Part shown: one piece after another, positions 1 to 8,093 of the stretch
Numbering within the stretch: position 1 is the first letter of the stretch
Layout of the letters: each line of letters begins with the position of its first letter
Origin: Streptomyces griseorubiginosus
GTDB lineage: Bacteria; Actinomycetota; Actinomycetes; Streptomycetales; Streptomycetaceae
Direction of reading: 5' to 3'
Assembly (NCBI RefSeq): GCF_017614965.1
Contig: NZ_WVUG01000058.1
Location: 1 to 36,335, forward strand
Length of the DNA: 36,335 bases
Notes under the pieces: generated by a model
What the model saw: the letters and a program-made list of their open reading frames with translations, nothing else
What the model was told of the DNA's origin: nothing
Database searches by the model: none
Translations under genes and position numbers: made by a program

Positions 1-1089
1 CGCGCCCACCGAGGAGTGCGCGGGGTCGATGGTCCACGCCCCCGGCGGCGGCAGCTCGGTGCCGCCCTGCCGGGCCAGCGTCACGTTCCCGAGCTCGGCC
101 CGGCCGCTCGCGGTGACGATCGCCGTGTGCCGGCTGTCGGTCAGGCCGCCCGCGTCCGCGTGCAGATGGACGACGGTGTGTCCGAACTGCTCGTGGTAGC
201 GGTGCACCTTGTCGATGACCTGCTGCGGGCTGCCGATCAGGGCCGAGCTGCGCTCGACGAAGTCCTCCAGGGTCTCGAAGACGACCGGCAGTCCGGCCTT
301 CTTGAAGAACGCCAGGTTGGCCTCGAACAGCGGCCGGTAGGCGGCGAGCGCCTCCTGCGAGGTGGGGGCGACGTAGATGCCCGCCGTGCCGGCGCCGACG
401 GCGATCCGCGCCGGATCGTGGCCGTAGTGCTCCCAGCGCTCGCGGTAGTGACGGATCAACTCGGCATAGGGCTCGATGGGGTTGGTGACGTTCGCCGAGA
501 ACAGCGGGTCGCCGTAGCGGGCGGCCAGGTCCACCGACTCCTTGCTGGTGGCGCTGCCGTGCCACACGCGCACCGGCCGCTGGTAGGGCCGCGGCCACAC
601 CTCGGCGTCGGTCAGCGGAGGCCGGAAGCGGGTCGCCGCGGTGACCTTGTCCTGGCGCCAGATCTGCCGGAACACCTCGTAGCTCTCCGCGTTGCGGTCC
701 CACTGGTCCTCGGGCGTGACGTGGAACAGCTCGCGCTGGGCGGCGCCGTTGCCCTTGCCGATGATCAGCTCCAGACGGCCGCCCGACAGATGGTCGAGGG
801 TGGCGTAGTCCTCGTAGGCGCGTACCGGGTCCAGCAGGCTGAGCGTGGTGACCGCGGTGAACAGCCGGATGCGTTGGGTGAGGGCGGCCACATGGCTCAG
901 GACGACGGTCGGCGACGAGGAGATGAACGGCCGCTCGTGCCGCTCCCCCACGCCGAAGCCGTCGAAGCCCAGTTCCTCCGCGAGCAGGGCGTTGTCGAGC
1001 ACCTCGCGGAAACGGTCGTGGGTCGGCTTCAGCTCGCCGGTGACCGGATCCGGCCGGTGGACGATGAGGGTGATCGCCAGGAACTTCAC
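1..1089 (-). CDS. LLM-class flavin-dependent monooxygenase, C-terminally fused to a YceI-like domain (partial)
   Basis: The gene starts with GTG at 1089 and is open to the left edge, so its C-terminus is missing; 363 residues are visible. Residues 1 to about 330 are a bacterial luciferase-like TIM barrel, with the family features GERHERPF near residue 50 and LDHLSGGRLELIIGKG near residue 100. Family members use reduced FMN and O2 to oxidise small organic, often sulfur-containing, substrates. Instead of the usual short C-terminal helix, the frame runs through a Pro-rich linker into AWTIDPAHSSVGA (residues 351-363), which looks like the first strand of the YceI lipocalin-like fold. The start overlaps the stop of the upstream monooxygenase in a GTGA, so the two are probably translationally coupled. 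The oxidoreductase call is firm; the fusion is read from only 13 residues. Confidence 0.85.
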   Translation of the reverse strand, partial: MKFLAITLIVHRPDPVTGELKPTHDRFREVLDNALLAEELGFDGFGVGERHERPFISSSPTVVLSHVAALTQRIRLFTAVTTLSLLDPVRAYEDYATLDHLSGGRLELIIGKGNGAAQRELFHVTPEDQWDRNAESYEVFRQIWRQDKVTAATRFRPPLTDAEVWPRPYQRPVRVWHGSATSKESVDLAARYGDPLFSANVTNPIEPYAELIRHYRERWEHYGHDPARIAVGAGTAGIYVAPTSQEALAAYRPLFEANLAFFKKAGLPVVFETLEDFVERSSALIGSPQQVIDKVHRYHEQFGHTVVHLHADAGGLTDSRHTAIVTASGRAELGNVTLARQGGTELPPPGAWTIDPAHSSVGA

Positions 1090-2459
1090 GACGCGACCCG
1101 GTCGTCGGCGGCGTCGGGGTGTGCGAGGCCCAGGTGGTGGCGGAGGGTGGGGCCCTCGTACTCGGTGCGGAAGACGCCCTGTTCCTGCAGCAGCGGGACG
1201 ACCTTGTCGGCGAAGTCGTCGAGGCCCCCCGGGGTGATGTGCGGGACGAGGATGAAGCCGTCGCTGGCGTCGGCCTGGACGTAGTCGTTGATGGTCCTGG
1301 CGATGGTCGCCGGGGAGCCGACGAAGGTCTGCCGGTTGCCGGTGTTGATGACCAGATCCCGGATGGACCAGTTGTTGGCGGCGGCCAGTTCGCGCCACTC
1401 GCGGGCGGTGGCCAGCGGGTCGCGGTACATCCGCACCTGGGCGCGGCCCTTGGAGATGTGGTCACCGCTGACGTCCGGGTCGATGTCGGGCAGCGGACCC
1501 TCCGGGTCGTAGGAGGACAGGTCCCGGTTCCAGACGAACTCCAGGTGCTTGATGGCGGTGGCCCCGCTGACCTGCTGGCGGCGCACCTCCCTGGCGAGTT
1601 CCTCCGCCTCGGCGTCGGTGTCGGCGAGCGCGAAGGAGGCGGCGGGCAGGATCAGCAACTGGTCAGGACGGCGGCCGTACTTGGCGAGACGGTTCTTGAC
1701 GTCCGTGTAGAAGGCCTGGCCGTCGGTCAGGGTGGCGTGCCGGCTGAAGATGGCGTCGGCGGAGGAGGCGGCGAACTCCCGGCCCTCCTCGGAGTCGCCG
1801 GCCTGGAAGATGACGGGACGGCCCTGCGGGGAGCGCGGGACGTTGAACTGGCCGTGGATGTCGAAGTGCTGGCCCGTGTGCACGAAGGAGCCGGCCTTGG
1901 CGTCGCGCAGGAAGACGCCGGTGGCCTGGTCGGCGATGATCTCGTCGCCGTGCCAGGAGTCGAAGAGTTCGTTCGCGGTGGCCAGGAACTCCTTGGCGCG
2001 GGAGTAGCGCTCCTGCTGCGGGAGGAAGCCGCCGCGGCGGAAGTTCTCGCCGGTGAAGGCGTCCCAGGAGGTGACGACGTTCCAGGCGGAGCGGCCGCCG
2101 GAGAGGTGGTCGAGGCTGGCGAACTGGCGGGCGACCTCGTAGGGCTCGTTGAAGGTGGAGTTGATGGTGCCGGTCAGACCGAGGTGCTCGGTGACGGCGG
2201 CGAGCGCGGCGAGGACCGTGAAGGTGTCGGGGCGCCCGACCACGTCCAAGTCGTATATTTTTCCGCCCTGTTCACGCAGGCGCAGGCCCTCGGCGAGGAA
2301 CAGGAAGTCGAACCTGGCGCGTTCGGCGGTCCGCGCGAAGTGCGCGAAGGAGTCGAACTCGATGTGGCTGCCGGCCTTCGGGTCGCTCCACACGGTGGTG
2401 TTGTTGACGCCCGGGAAGTGCGCGGCCAGATGGATCTGCTTCAGCGGCTTGCTGGTCAT
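1086..2459 (-). CDS. NtaA/SnaA/DszA-family FMN-dependent monooxygenase
   Basis: This 457-residue protein is a full-length member of the NtaA/DmoA branch of luciferase-like monooxygenases, the two-component enzymes that use FMNH2 from a separate reductase. Family features are the N-terminal HLAAHFPGVNNTTVW, the FDFLFLAEGLRLRE stretch, and the LDHLSGGRSAWNVVTSWD motif near residue 125. Relatives attack nitrilotriacetate, dibenzothiophene sulfone or dimethyl sulfide; the substrate here cannot be read from sequence. It starts at ATG 2459 with GGAAGG 8 bases upstream, 21 bases after the preceding monooxygenase gene, and its TGA overlaps the next start. The upstream sulfur-type leader peptide suggests an organosulfur substrate, which is inference. 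Confidence 0.9.
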   Translation of the reverse strand: MTSKPLKQIHLAAHFPGVNNTTVWSDPKAGSHIEFDSFAHFARTAERARFDFLFLAEGLRLREQGGKIYDLDVVGRPDTFTVLAALAAVTEHLGLTGTINSTFNEPYEVARQFASLDHLSGGRSAWNVVTSWDAFTGENFRRGGFLPQQERYSRAKEFLATANELFDSWHGDEIIADQATGVFLRDAKAGSFVHTGQHFDIHGQFNVPRSPQGRPVIFQAGDSEEGREFAASSADAIFSRHATLTDGQAFYTDVKNRLAKYGRRPDQLLILPAASFALADTDAEAEELAREVRRQQVSGATAIKHLEFVWNRDLSSYDPEGPLPDIDPDVSGDHISKGRAQVRMYRDPLATAREWRELAAANNWSIRDLVINTGNRQTFVGSPATIARTINDYVQADASDGFILVPHITPGGLDDFADKVVPLLQEQGVFRTEYEGPTLRHHLGLAHPDAADDRVAS

Positions 2460-2480
2460 GTCGGTGCGGTCCTTCCGGCT

Positions 2481-3689
2481 TCAGGCGGCGGCGTAGCGGT
2501 TGGCGGGGCGGGCGAGACCGAGCAGGCCGCGCAGGGTGTCGGCCTCGTAGGCGGTACGGAAGACGCCCCGGCGCTGGAGTTCGGGGACCAGGCCGCGGGT
2601 GACGGCGGGCAGGTCGTGCCCGGCGACGGCGGGCCGCAGCCGGAACCCGGTCAGGCCCTCCGCTGCCAACTCCTGCAGCAGATCGGCGAGTTGGGCGGGC
2701 GTACCGGTGAAGACGCGGGCGTCGCTGGTGTACGGCTCCCCCGCGAGGGCGTCGAGACGTGCGCGGCGGTCCTCCGCGGCGGACTGCTCGTCGTCCAGGA
2801 AGACCACCAGGTCACCGAAGACGTGGAGGAGTTCACCGGCGCGTCCGGCCGCCTCCTGCTCGGCGCGGATCTCGGCGACGATCGCCCGGGCGTCCTCGGC
2901 GTCCCGCGGGGTGACGTAGCCGACGTCGGCCTGGCGGGCCACCAGCCGGTAGGGCACGGTCTGGTGGGCGAGGGCGGTGACCAGCGGCTGGCCCTGCGGC
3001 GGGCGCGGGGTGATGGACGGGCCCTTGACGCTGAAGTGCCTGCCCTCGAAGTCGATGTAGTGCAGCTTGTCCCGGTCGATGAAACGGCCGGTGGCGACGT
3101 CCCGGATCTCCGCGTCGTCCTCCCAGCTGTCCCAGAGCCGGCGCACGACCTCGACGTAGTCGGCGGCCTCGTCGAAGAGGTCGGTGAGCCGTTCCTGCCC
3201 GGCCGGGCTCCGCAGTTCGCCCAGGTCGATCGGCGGGAAGGTGCGGCGTCCGAAGTGGTCGGCCTCGTGGGGGCGGGCGGAGATCTGCACCCGCAGACCC
3301 GCGCGGCCGGTGCTGACGTAGTCGAGGGTGGCGATCGCCTTGGAGATGTGGAAGGGCTCCGTGTGGGTGGCGATCACGGTCGGGACCAGGCCGATGTGCC
3401 GGGTCAGGGGCGCGATGCGGGACGCGGTGAGTACGGCGTCGAGGCGGCCGCGCACCTGGTCGGTGCGGCCGTCGAGCTCGCCGAACTGCGAGGACTGCAG
3501 GCCGAGTCCGTCCTCGAGGGTGACGAAGTCCAGCAGGCCGCGTTCGGCCTCGGCGACCAGGTCGGCCCAGTATCCGGCGGTGAACAGGTCCCGGGGGCGG
3601 GCGACTTGCTCGCGCCAGGAGGCGGGATGCCAGCCGGTGCCGTCGAGGGCGACGGCAAGGTGCAGGGGGGAAGCGGGAGTTGCGGACAC
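2481..3689 (-). CDS. LLM-class flavin-dependent oxidoreductase
   Basis: This 402-residue luciferase-like monooxygenase is the first of three in a row. It has the TIM-barrel start (LHLAVALDGTGWHP), a barrel strand LLDFVTLEDGLGLQ, and the family-typical THTEPFHISKAIATLDYVS segment near residue 110. The start is GTG 3689, with AGGAAGG about 8 bases upstream and the leader peptide stop 77 bases upstream. FMN-dependent oxidation of a small organic compound is expected. Neighbours of the same class suggest that the operon releases sulfur or carbon from a set of related compounds, for example sulfonates or thioethers. The exact substrate is unknown. Confidence 0.88.
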   Translation of the reverse strand: MSATPASPLHLAVALDGTGWHPASWREQVARPRDLFTAGYWADLVAEAERGLLDFVTLEDGLGLQSSQFGELDGRTDQVRGRLDAVLTASRIAPLTRHIGLVPTVIATHTEPFHISKAIATLDYVSTGRAGLRVQISARPHEADHFGRRTFPPIDLGELRSPAGQERLTDLFDEAADYVEVVRRLWDSWEDDAEIRDVATGRFIDRDKLHYIDFEGRHFSVKGPSITPRPPQGQPLVTALAHQTVPYRLVARQADVGYVTPRDAEDARAIVAEIRAEQEAAGRAGELLHVFGDLVVFLDDEQSAAEDRRARLDALAGEPYTSDARVFTGTPAQLADLLQELAAEGLTGFRLRPAVAGHDLPAVTRGLVPELQRRGVFRTAYEADTLRGLLGLARPANRYAAA

Positions 3690-3766
3690 GAGGGTGCCTT
3701 CCTGGAGGTCCGTACGAGATCGCCGGCCCGCGGGAGTCGGGGCGCACGGCGGCTGGGGAAACGGGG

Positions 3767-3853
3767 TCAGGAGCTACAGAGGGAGCCGGCGACGCGCTGC
3801 AGGTCGATGTGGGGCCGGGAGTGGAGGCGGACGGCACGGAGTACACGTGTCAT
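3767..3853 (-). CDS. sulfur-type regulatory leader peptide (28 aa)
   Basis: A 28-codon ORF runs from ATG 3853, with GGAGG 8 bases upstream, to TGA at 3767. Its C-terminal half RPHIDLQRVAGSLC matches the short actinobacterial leader peptides of the form R-x-H-[IV]-D-L-x-R-V-x-[SG]-x-x-C that precede sulfur-assimilation genes. It lies between the GNAT gene (stop 3913) and the first monooxygenase (start 3689). Translation over the late Cys codon (C26) is a plausible cysteine sensor controlling the monooxygenase genes, by analogy with cysteine-responsive uORFs in mycobacteria. No clear terminator hairpin was found between it and position 3690, so the mechanism is open. Two relatives lie at 7738 and 9104. 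Confidence 0.8.
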   Translation of the reverse strand: MTRVLRAVRLHSRPHIDLQRVAGSLCSS

Positions 3854-3912
3854 GTGTCGCACCTCCGTCCGCGCGGGCCGAGCACTCGCCTTCGACAAGG
3901 ACAACGGCACGG

Positions 3913-4638
3913 CTATGCCGTTTCTTCCAGCGCGGCGGCCCCGGTGTGCCGGACGAGCGAGAAGACGGTACGGCGGCGCAGGGTGAACCCGATCGACTCG
4001 TACAGCCGGATCGCGTTCGCGTTGGTGGCCGACGCGTGCAGGAAGGGGTGTTCGCCGCGCTCCTTGATGCCGGCGGCGACCGCGCGGACCAGACGGGTGG
4101 CCAGGCCCCGGCCGCGGTGGGCGGGGTCGGTGCACACGGCGCTGATCTCCGTCCAGCCCGGCGGGTGCAGGCGCTCGCCGGCCAGGGCGATCAGCCGGCC
4201 CTGGTGGCGGATGCCGAGGTAGGTGCCCAGTTCGACGGTGCGGGGCAGGTAGGGGCCCGGCTCGGTGCGGGCGACCAGGTCGAGGATCTCGGGCACGTCG
4301 TCGGGGCCGAGCCGTACGGCCTCGGGGTCGGGCTCGGCGCGCAGGGCGGTGTCCACGAGCTGGACGCCGTGCCCGGTGCGCACGACCTCCCAGCCCTCCG
4401 CCGCCTCGGTCACGCCCCGCACCGCGGCGGTGCCGCCGGGGCCGACGAGTGCGGCGAGGTCGGCCCAGGCGCGCGGGTCGTCCTCGTCGGAGAGGGCGTG
4501 GAAAGGTGCCACGTCCGGCTGGTAGCGGACGGCGTTGCCCACGCGTTCGGCGAAGCGGGCGTGCGGGCCGGTGAGCGCGGCCCAGGCGGGGTTGTCCAGG
4601 AGGTGCGAGGAGTTGGCGTCGAGGGCGATGACGGACAT
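3913..4638 (-). CDS. GNAT-family N-acetyltransferase (FR47-like)
   Basis: This 241-residue protein has an N-terminal domain of about 110 residues followed by a GNAT fold. The acetyl-CoA pyrophosphate-binding loop is DPAHRGRGLATRL (residues 171-183), and NANAIRLYESIGF near residue 206 is the conserved C-terminal GNAT segment. It would transfer an acetyl group from acetyl-CoA to an amine. It follows the substrate-binding protein gene by 87 bases, so it could acetylate the imported amino acid or amine; that is inference. GGAG lies 11 bases before ATG 4638. The gene ends 59 bases before the leader peptide start. Confidence 0.85.
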   Translation of the reverse strand: MSVIALDANSSHLLDNPAWAALTGPHARFAERVGNAVRYQPDVAPFHALSDEDDPRAWADLAALVGPGGTAAVRGVTEAAEGWEVVRTGHGVQLVDTALRAEPDPEAVRLGPDDVPEILDLVARTEPGPYLPRTVELGTYLGIRHQGRLIALAGERLHPPGWTEISAVCTDPAHRGRGLATRLVRAVAAGIKERGEHPFLHASATNANAIRLYESIGFTLRRRTVFSLVRHTGAAALEETA

Positions 4639-4725
4639 GGTGTGGCGGTCTCCGGTGTGCGGCTCGGGATGTCCGGCGCGGGGGCTCCGCCGCGGAGCGG
4701 CGGCGGGGCCCCCGGCGCGCGGTGG

Positions 4726-5754
4726 TCAGGAGTTGTCGAGCGGCAGTCCGGGCGGGTTGACCTCGGACTTGGCCACGGCCTCGTTGGAGAGGTTGTAGGC
4801 CTTGAGCCACTCGGCGTACTGACCGTTCTTGATCAGGTAGTTGATGGCGTCGGCGAGCGGCTTGGCCAGGCCGCTGTCCTTCTTCGCGGTGGCCGCGATC
4901 AGGCCCTGCAGGCTCGCGCCGGCGCCCGAGTAAGTGCCCGCCGTACGTGTGGCGTTGGGCGTGTTGGCCACCTGGCGGTTGTGGTAGGCGATGCCGGGGT
5001 TGGGGCCGAAGTAGGCGTCGATCTTGCCGCTGGACAGGGCCAGGTAGACGCTGTTGCTGTCCTGGAAGTACTTGACGTTGAGCTTCTTGCCCTCCTTGGC
5101 CAGCTTCGCCTTCCACTCCAGGAGGATCTTCTCCTGGTTGGTGCCGGAGCCGACGGAGACCGTCTTGCCGGCGAGGTTCTCGTAGTTGCCGTCGAAGTTC
5201 CAGGTGCTCTTCTTCGGCACGGTGAAGGCGAGGTTGTCCTGCCGGTAGGAGGCGAACTCGTACTTCTTCTTGCGCTCCTCGGTGTCGGTGACGTTGGAGA
5301 AGGCCACGTCGACCTTGCCGCTGTCGATGCCGACGAAGAGGTTCTCCCAGGTGGAGTTCTTCACCTCGGGCTTGAGTCCGAGGACCGTGGCGACCAGGCG
5401 GCCGAAGTCGGGCTCGGCGCCGGTGAGGGTCTTCTGGTCGCTGCCCACGTAGGCCAGCGGCGGGAAGCCGGCCGGCAGGGCGCCGATGCCGATCTCCAGC
5501 TTGCCGCTCTTCTTGACGGCGGCGGGCAGTTCGGCGCTGATGGACTTGACCTCGGAGACCTTGATGGAGGTCTGCTGGGCGGCGCCGTTGGAGACCTGGC
5601 CGATGACGACCGCGCCGGTCTTGGCGGCGGCGTCGGTGGAGGTGGCCGCGTCGCTGTTGCCACCGCAGGCGGCGAGCCCGGTGGCCAGGGAGGCGACGGC
5701 GGTCGCCGCGGTGATGCCGCGTATCAGGCTGCGTCGGGTGAACTGGGTGGGCAT
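4726..5754 (-). CDS. polar amino acid ABC transporter substrate-binding lipoprotein
   Basis: This 342-residue lipoprotein starts at ATG 5754 with AAGGA upstream. The signal peptide has TRRSLIRGI (a twin-arginine-like motif, R7-R8) and a lipobox LAAC with the lipidated cysteine at C30. The mature part is a family 3 solute-binding protein (PF00497 type). It shows KLEIGIGALPAGFPPLAYVG at the first lobe and FSNVTDTEERKKKYEFASYR, the family signature for the ligand cleft. It would capture a polar amino acid outside the membrane for the adjacent permease and ATPase. The SAM-IV riboswitch and leader peptide upstream of the operon point to methionine, cystine or another sulfur compound as ligand (inference). 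Confidence 0.9.
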   Translation of the reverse strand: MPTQFTRRSLIRGITAATAVASLATGLAACGGNSDAATSTDAAAKTGAVVIGQVSNGAAQQTSIKVSEVKSISAELPAAVKKSGKLEIGIGALPAGFPPLAYVGSDQKTLTGAEPDFGRLVATVLGLKPEVKNSTWENLFVGIDSGKVDVAFSNVTDTEERKKKYEFASYRQDNLAFTVPKKSTWNFDGNYENLAGKTVSVGSGTNQEKILLEWKAKLAKEGKKLNVKYFQDSNSVYLALSSGKIDAYFGPNPGIAYHNRQVANTPNATRTAGTYSGAGASLQGLIAATAKKDSGLAKPLADAINYLIKNGQYAEWLKAYNLSNEAVAKSEVNPPGLPLDNS

Positions 5755-5818
5755 GGCCGTTCCTTGTCGCTGGAGGTGATGAGGGTGGTGTGGGGGGAGG
5801 TCTGAGGGGTGCGGCGGG

Positions 5819-6616
5819 TCAGAGGACCTTGCTGAGGAAGTCCCTGGTCCGCTCGTGCCGCGGGTTGTCGAGGACCTCGGAGGGCGGGCCCTGCTCGACG
5901 ATCCGGCCGCCGTCGATGAAGACGACCCGGTCGGCGATCTCGCGGGCGAAGCCGATCTCGTGGGTGACGATGACGAGGGTGGTGCCGCTGGTCGCCAGGT
6001 CCTTGATGACGGCGAGCACCTCACCGACCAGTTCGGGGTCGAGGGCGGAGGTGGGCTCGTCGAAGAGGATGACGCCGGGGCGCAGCGCGAGGGCGCGGGC
6101 GATGGCGACGCGCTGCTGCTGCCCGCCCGACAGCTGGCGCGGGTAGGCGCCAGTCTTGTCGGCGAGGCCGACGCGGCCGAGGAGTTCCCGGGCGAGCTCC
6201 TGCGCTTCGGTCCTGCCGAGCCGGCCGGTGGCGACCGGGGCCGCGGCCACGTTGTCCAGGACGGTGAGGTGCGGGAAGAGGTTGAAGTTCTGGAAGACGA
6301 AGCCGATCCGGCTCCGCTGAGTGAGGATGGCCCGCTCGCTGAGCTCCTTCAGCCGCTCCCCCTGCCTGCGTACGCCGATCAGCTCGCCGTTGATGCTGAC
6401 GTAGCCGATCTCGGGCTTCTCCAGGTGGTTGATGACCCGCAGCAGGGTGGACTTGCCGGAGCCCGAGGGGCCGAGGATCACGGTGACCTCGCCGGGGCGG
6501 ACGGTCAGGTCGACGCCGTCCAGCACCCGGTGGGTGCCGTACCACTTGTGCACGTCGTGCACCTCGACGGTGGCGGCCTCGACGTCCGCCAGGGCCTCGA
6601 TGGTGTCGGTGGTCAT
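5819..6616 (-). CDS. amino acid ABC transporter ATP-binding protein (GlnQ/TcyC type)
   Basis: This 265-residue ABC ATPase powers the importer. All motifs are intact: Walker A GPSGSGKST (49-57), Q-loop FVFQNFNLFPH with Q109, signature LSGGQQQR (162-169), and Walker B VILFDEPTSALD (182-193). The family is the polar amino acid uptake group. Its ATG at 6616 overlaps the permease TGA in an ATGA, so translation is probably coupled. The binding-protein gene follows 64 bases downstream. Confidence 0.93.
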   Translation of the reverse strand: MTTDTIEALADVEAATVEVHDVHKWYGTHRVLDGVDLTVRPGEVTVILGPSGSGKSTLLRVINHLEKPEIGYVSINGELIGVRRQGERLKELSERAILTQRSRIGFVFQNFNLFPHLTVLDNVAAAPVATGRLGRTEAQELARELLGRVGLADKTGAYPRQLSGGQQQRVAIARALALRPGVILFDEPTSALDPELVGEVLAVIKDLATSGTTLVIVTHEIGFAREIADRVVFIDGGRIVEQGPPSEVLDNPRHERTRDFLSKVL

Positions 6617-7593
6617 ACGGCGGCCTCCCGGCGGATGCGGGCCCGCAGCTCGGTGAGAGCGGTGCGGAGCTTCTGCAGCGGGGTCGGCGGCAGGCTGCGG
6701 GTGGCACCGCGGGCGTAGTGCCGCTCGACGTAGAACTGGATGACGGAGACGACGCTGGTCAGGATCAGGTACCAGACGGTGACGACCAGCAGCAGCGGCA
6801 CGATGTCGCCGGGATAGGTGGAGCCCATGGTCTGCGCGGAGCCGAACAGGTCGAGCAGGGAGACGTAGAAGACCAGCGAGGTGCCCTTGATCAGGCCGAT
6901 GAGCTGGTTGACGTAGTTCGGGATGATCGAGCGCAGCGCCTGCGGAAAGACGATCCTGCGGAACTGGTAGCTCTTCGGCAGACCCAGTGCCGCGGCCGCC
7001 TCGTGCTGGCCCTGGTCGACGGAGAGGATGCCACCGCGGACGACCTCGGCCGCGTAGGCCGCCTCGTTGAGGCTCAGGCCGACGACGGCGACGACCATGT
7101 CGGTGGCGAGTCTCGACTCGTCGAAGGAGAAGAAGGCCGGACCGAAGGGGATGCCGACGCTCAACGTCTTGTACAGGGCGCTGAAGTTGTAGAGGAAGAG
7201 CAGCACCACGATGAGCGGGACGGAGCGCAGCGCCCAGATGTACGTCCAGCTGACCGCGCGCAGCACCGGACTCCTCGACAGCCGGGCCAGGGCGAGCAGG
7301 ATGCCGCCGAGCAGGCCCAACACCGCGCTGTAGGCGGTGACTTCAAGGGTGATCACCAGGCCGTCGAGGATGGTGGGGCGCAGGAACCAGTAGCCCCAGC
7401 GGTCCCACTGGTAGAACGGGTTGGTCACCAGCCCGTGCACGAACTGTGCGACCAGGACGAGGACGACCGCGGTGGCGATCCAGCGTCCCGGGCGCCGCAG
7501 CGGCAGAACTCGCTGGGCGGTGAGGACTTTTGACGGTTCGTCGGCGGGGGACGTCGGCGCGAGCGTGACGGTGGCGCCAGGGGGTTCACTCAT
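6613..7593 (-). CDS. amino acid ABC transporter permease
   Basis: This is a 326-residue membrane protein of the His/Glu/Gln/Arg permease family. Hydrophobic segments lie near residues 36-54, 77-103, 117-137, 165-185, 228-250 and 264-286. The ATPase-coupling EAA loop is HEAAAALGLPKSYQFRR (197-213). The start at ATG 7593 is preferred because GGAG lies upstream and homologues begin with a short hydrophilic tail; an in-frame ATG farther up would add 32 Pro/Arg-rich residues. It is the first structural gene after the SAM-IV riboswitch and leader peptide. Only one permease gene is present, so it should act as a homodimer. Confidence 0.9.
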   Translation of the reverse strand: MSEPPGATVTLAPTSPADEPSKVLTAQRVLPLRRPGRWIATAVVLVLVAQFVHGLVTNPFYQWDRWGYWFLRPTILDGLVITLEVTAYSAVLGLLGGILLALARLSRSPVLRAVSWTYIWALRSVPLIVVLLFLYNFSALYKTLSVGIPFGPAFFSFDESRLATDMVVAVVGLSLNEAAYAAEVVRGGILSVDQGQHEAAAALGLPKSYQFRRIVFPQALRSIIPNYVNQLIGLIKGTSLVFYVSLLDLFGSAQTMGSTYPGDIVPLLLVVTVWYLILTSVVSVIQFYVERHYARGATRSLPPTPLQKLRTALTELRARIRREAAV

Positions 7594-7687
7594 GGTGGGC
7601 TCCGGCTGGGTCGGACACCCCGGACGGCGCGGCGGCATGCGGCGGCGGACGCGACAGCGGGGTACCGGGGGCGGGAAGGACGACGGC

Positions 7688-7705
7688 ACACCGCGTTCGC
7701 GGTGT
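7688..7705 (-). other. hairpin after leader peptide, candidate attenuator
   Basis: ACACCGC and GCGGTGT form a perfect 7-bp stem around a 4-base loop, 33 bases after the leader peptide stop and 95 bases before the permease start. There is no U-tract. It could be part of a transcription or translation attenuation structure, but that is inference. Confidence 0.4.
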
Positions 7706-7737
7706 TCGTCAGGGGGTGCGGGGGCTGCGGGAAGAGG

Positions 7738-7887
7738 TCAGCCCCGACAGCGGGCACGGCCCGATGCGGTACACAGTGCGCTGTTCACGCGGAGCAGATC
7801 GACGGCGCGATCGGCGACGAGAGGGTTCGGGTACGGCCGTACGCAGCCCTGTGGGCGGCGCGTGGCCGTCCTGGGAGCTGCGTACAT
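7738..7887 (-). CDS. sulfur-type regulatory leader peptide, diverged (49 aa)
   Basis: An ORF of 49 codons runs from ATG 7887 to TGA at 7738. Residues 27-39 read DRAVDLLRVNSALC-like, aligning with the leader at 3767 (HIDLQRVAGSLC) and the leader at 9104 (HIDLLRVCSAI), with Ala in place of the usual His. Cysteines occur at 15, 39 and 47. The start is uncertain because only a weak GGTGA precedes it. It sits just after the SAM-IV riboswitch and before the ABC importer genes, so the operon may sense both SAM and cysteine. Confidence 0.6.
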   Translation of the reverse strand: MYAAPRTATRRPQGCVRPYPNPLVADRAVDLLRVNSALCTASGRARCRG

Positions 7888-7914
7888 GGCGTCACCGTCA
7901 CTGTTCCGGCCCGT

Positions 7915-8028
7915 GTGGGCCTCGCGCTTACCGAAAGGTCATCCGGTCCGGTCGTCACCTGGGGCACCCCACCGCGGTGCGAGGGTTGCCGGTCAGCTAG
8001 CCAGGGCTTGTCGCTGACGCTCATGACC
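7915..8028 (-). ncRNA. SAM-IV riboswitch
   Basis: Read on the minus strand from 8028, the sequence begins GGTCATGAG and continues with the SAM-IV core. This includes CAAGCCC, CCGGCAACCCTC, ACCGCGGTGGGGTGCCCC and GGTGACGACC, and ends with the pseudoknot strand GTAAGCGCGAGG. From memory of the Mycobacterium SAM-IV aptamer, the core is nearly identical, and the P2 stem differs by a paired change (GTCAGC/GCTGAC here, GCCAGC/GCTGGC there), which supports the fold. SAM-IV elements in actinobacteria switch off sulfur genes when SAM is plentiful. Here it lies between a TTGACA promoter and the leader peptide and importer genes. Confidence 0.88.
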
Positions 8029-8041
8029 GTTCTGGTTGCTA

Positions 8042-8070
8042 GTTAAAACAATTGCCCGAACGTATGTCAA
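8042..8070 (-). promoter_or_regulatory. promoter of the importer operon
   Basis: On the minus strand TTGACA (8070-8065) is followed after 17 bases by TTTAAC (8047-8042). This would start RNA a few bases before the SAM-IV aptamer, which begins at 8028. The local A/T richness stands out from the surroundings. Confidence 0.6.
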
Positions 8071-8074
8071 CGCC

Positions 8075-8092
8075 CGTCCACCAGGTGGAACG
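8075..8092 (-). terminator. possible terminator of the GST-like gene
   Basis: Directly after the GST-like stop codon the minus strand can pair TCCACC with GGTGGA, flanked by CCG/CGG with a bulge. No U-tract follows, and the importer promoter begins immediately downstream. The call is weak. Confidence 0.3.
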
Positions 8093-8093
8093 G

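Noticed and set aside
1119..3986. Very long open frame on the plus strand across the monooxygenase genes
   Set aside because: It is an antisense shadow from high GC. Its product is low-complexity Gly/Val/Ala/Asp, and the minus strand carries clear family motifs. The same holds for 17028-20255 (+) and 9243-12788 (-).
7785..8024. A 79-codon minus-strand ORF starting with ATG at 8024
   Set aside because: Its first third is the SAM-IV aptamer itself, it has no ribosome site, and it overlaps the leader peptide in another frame.
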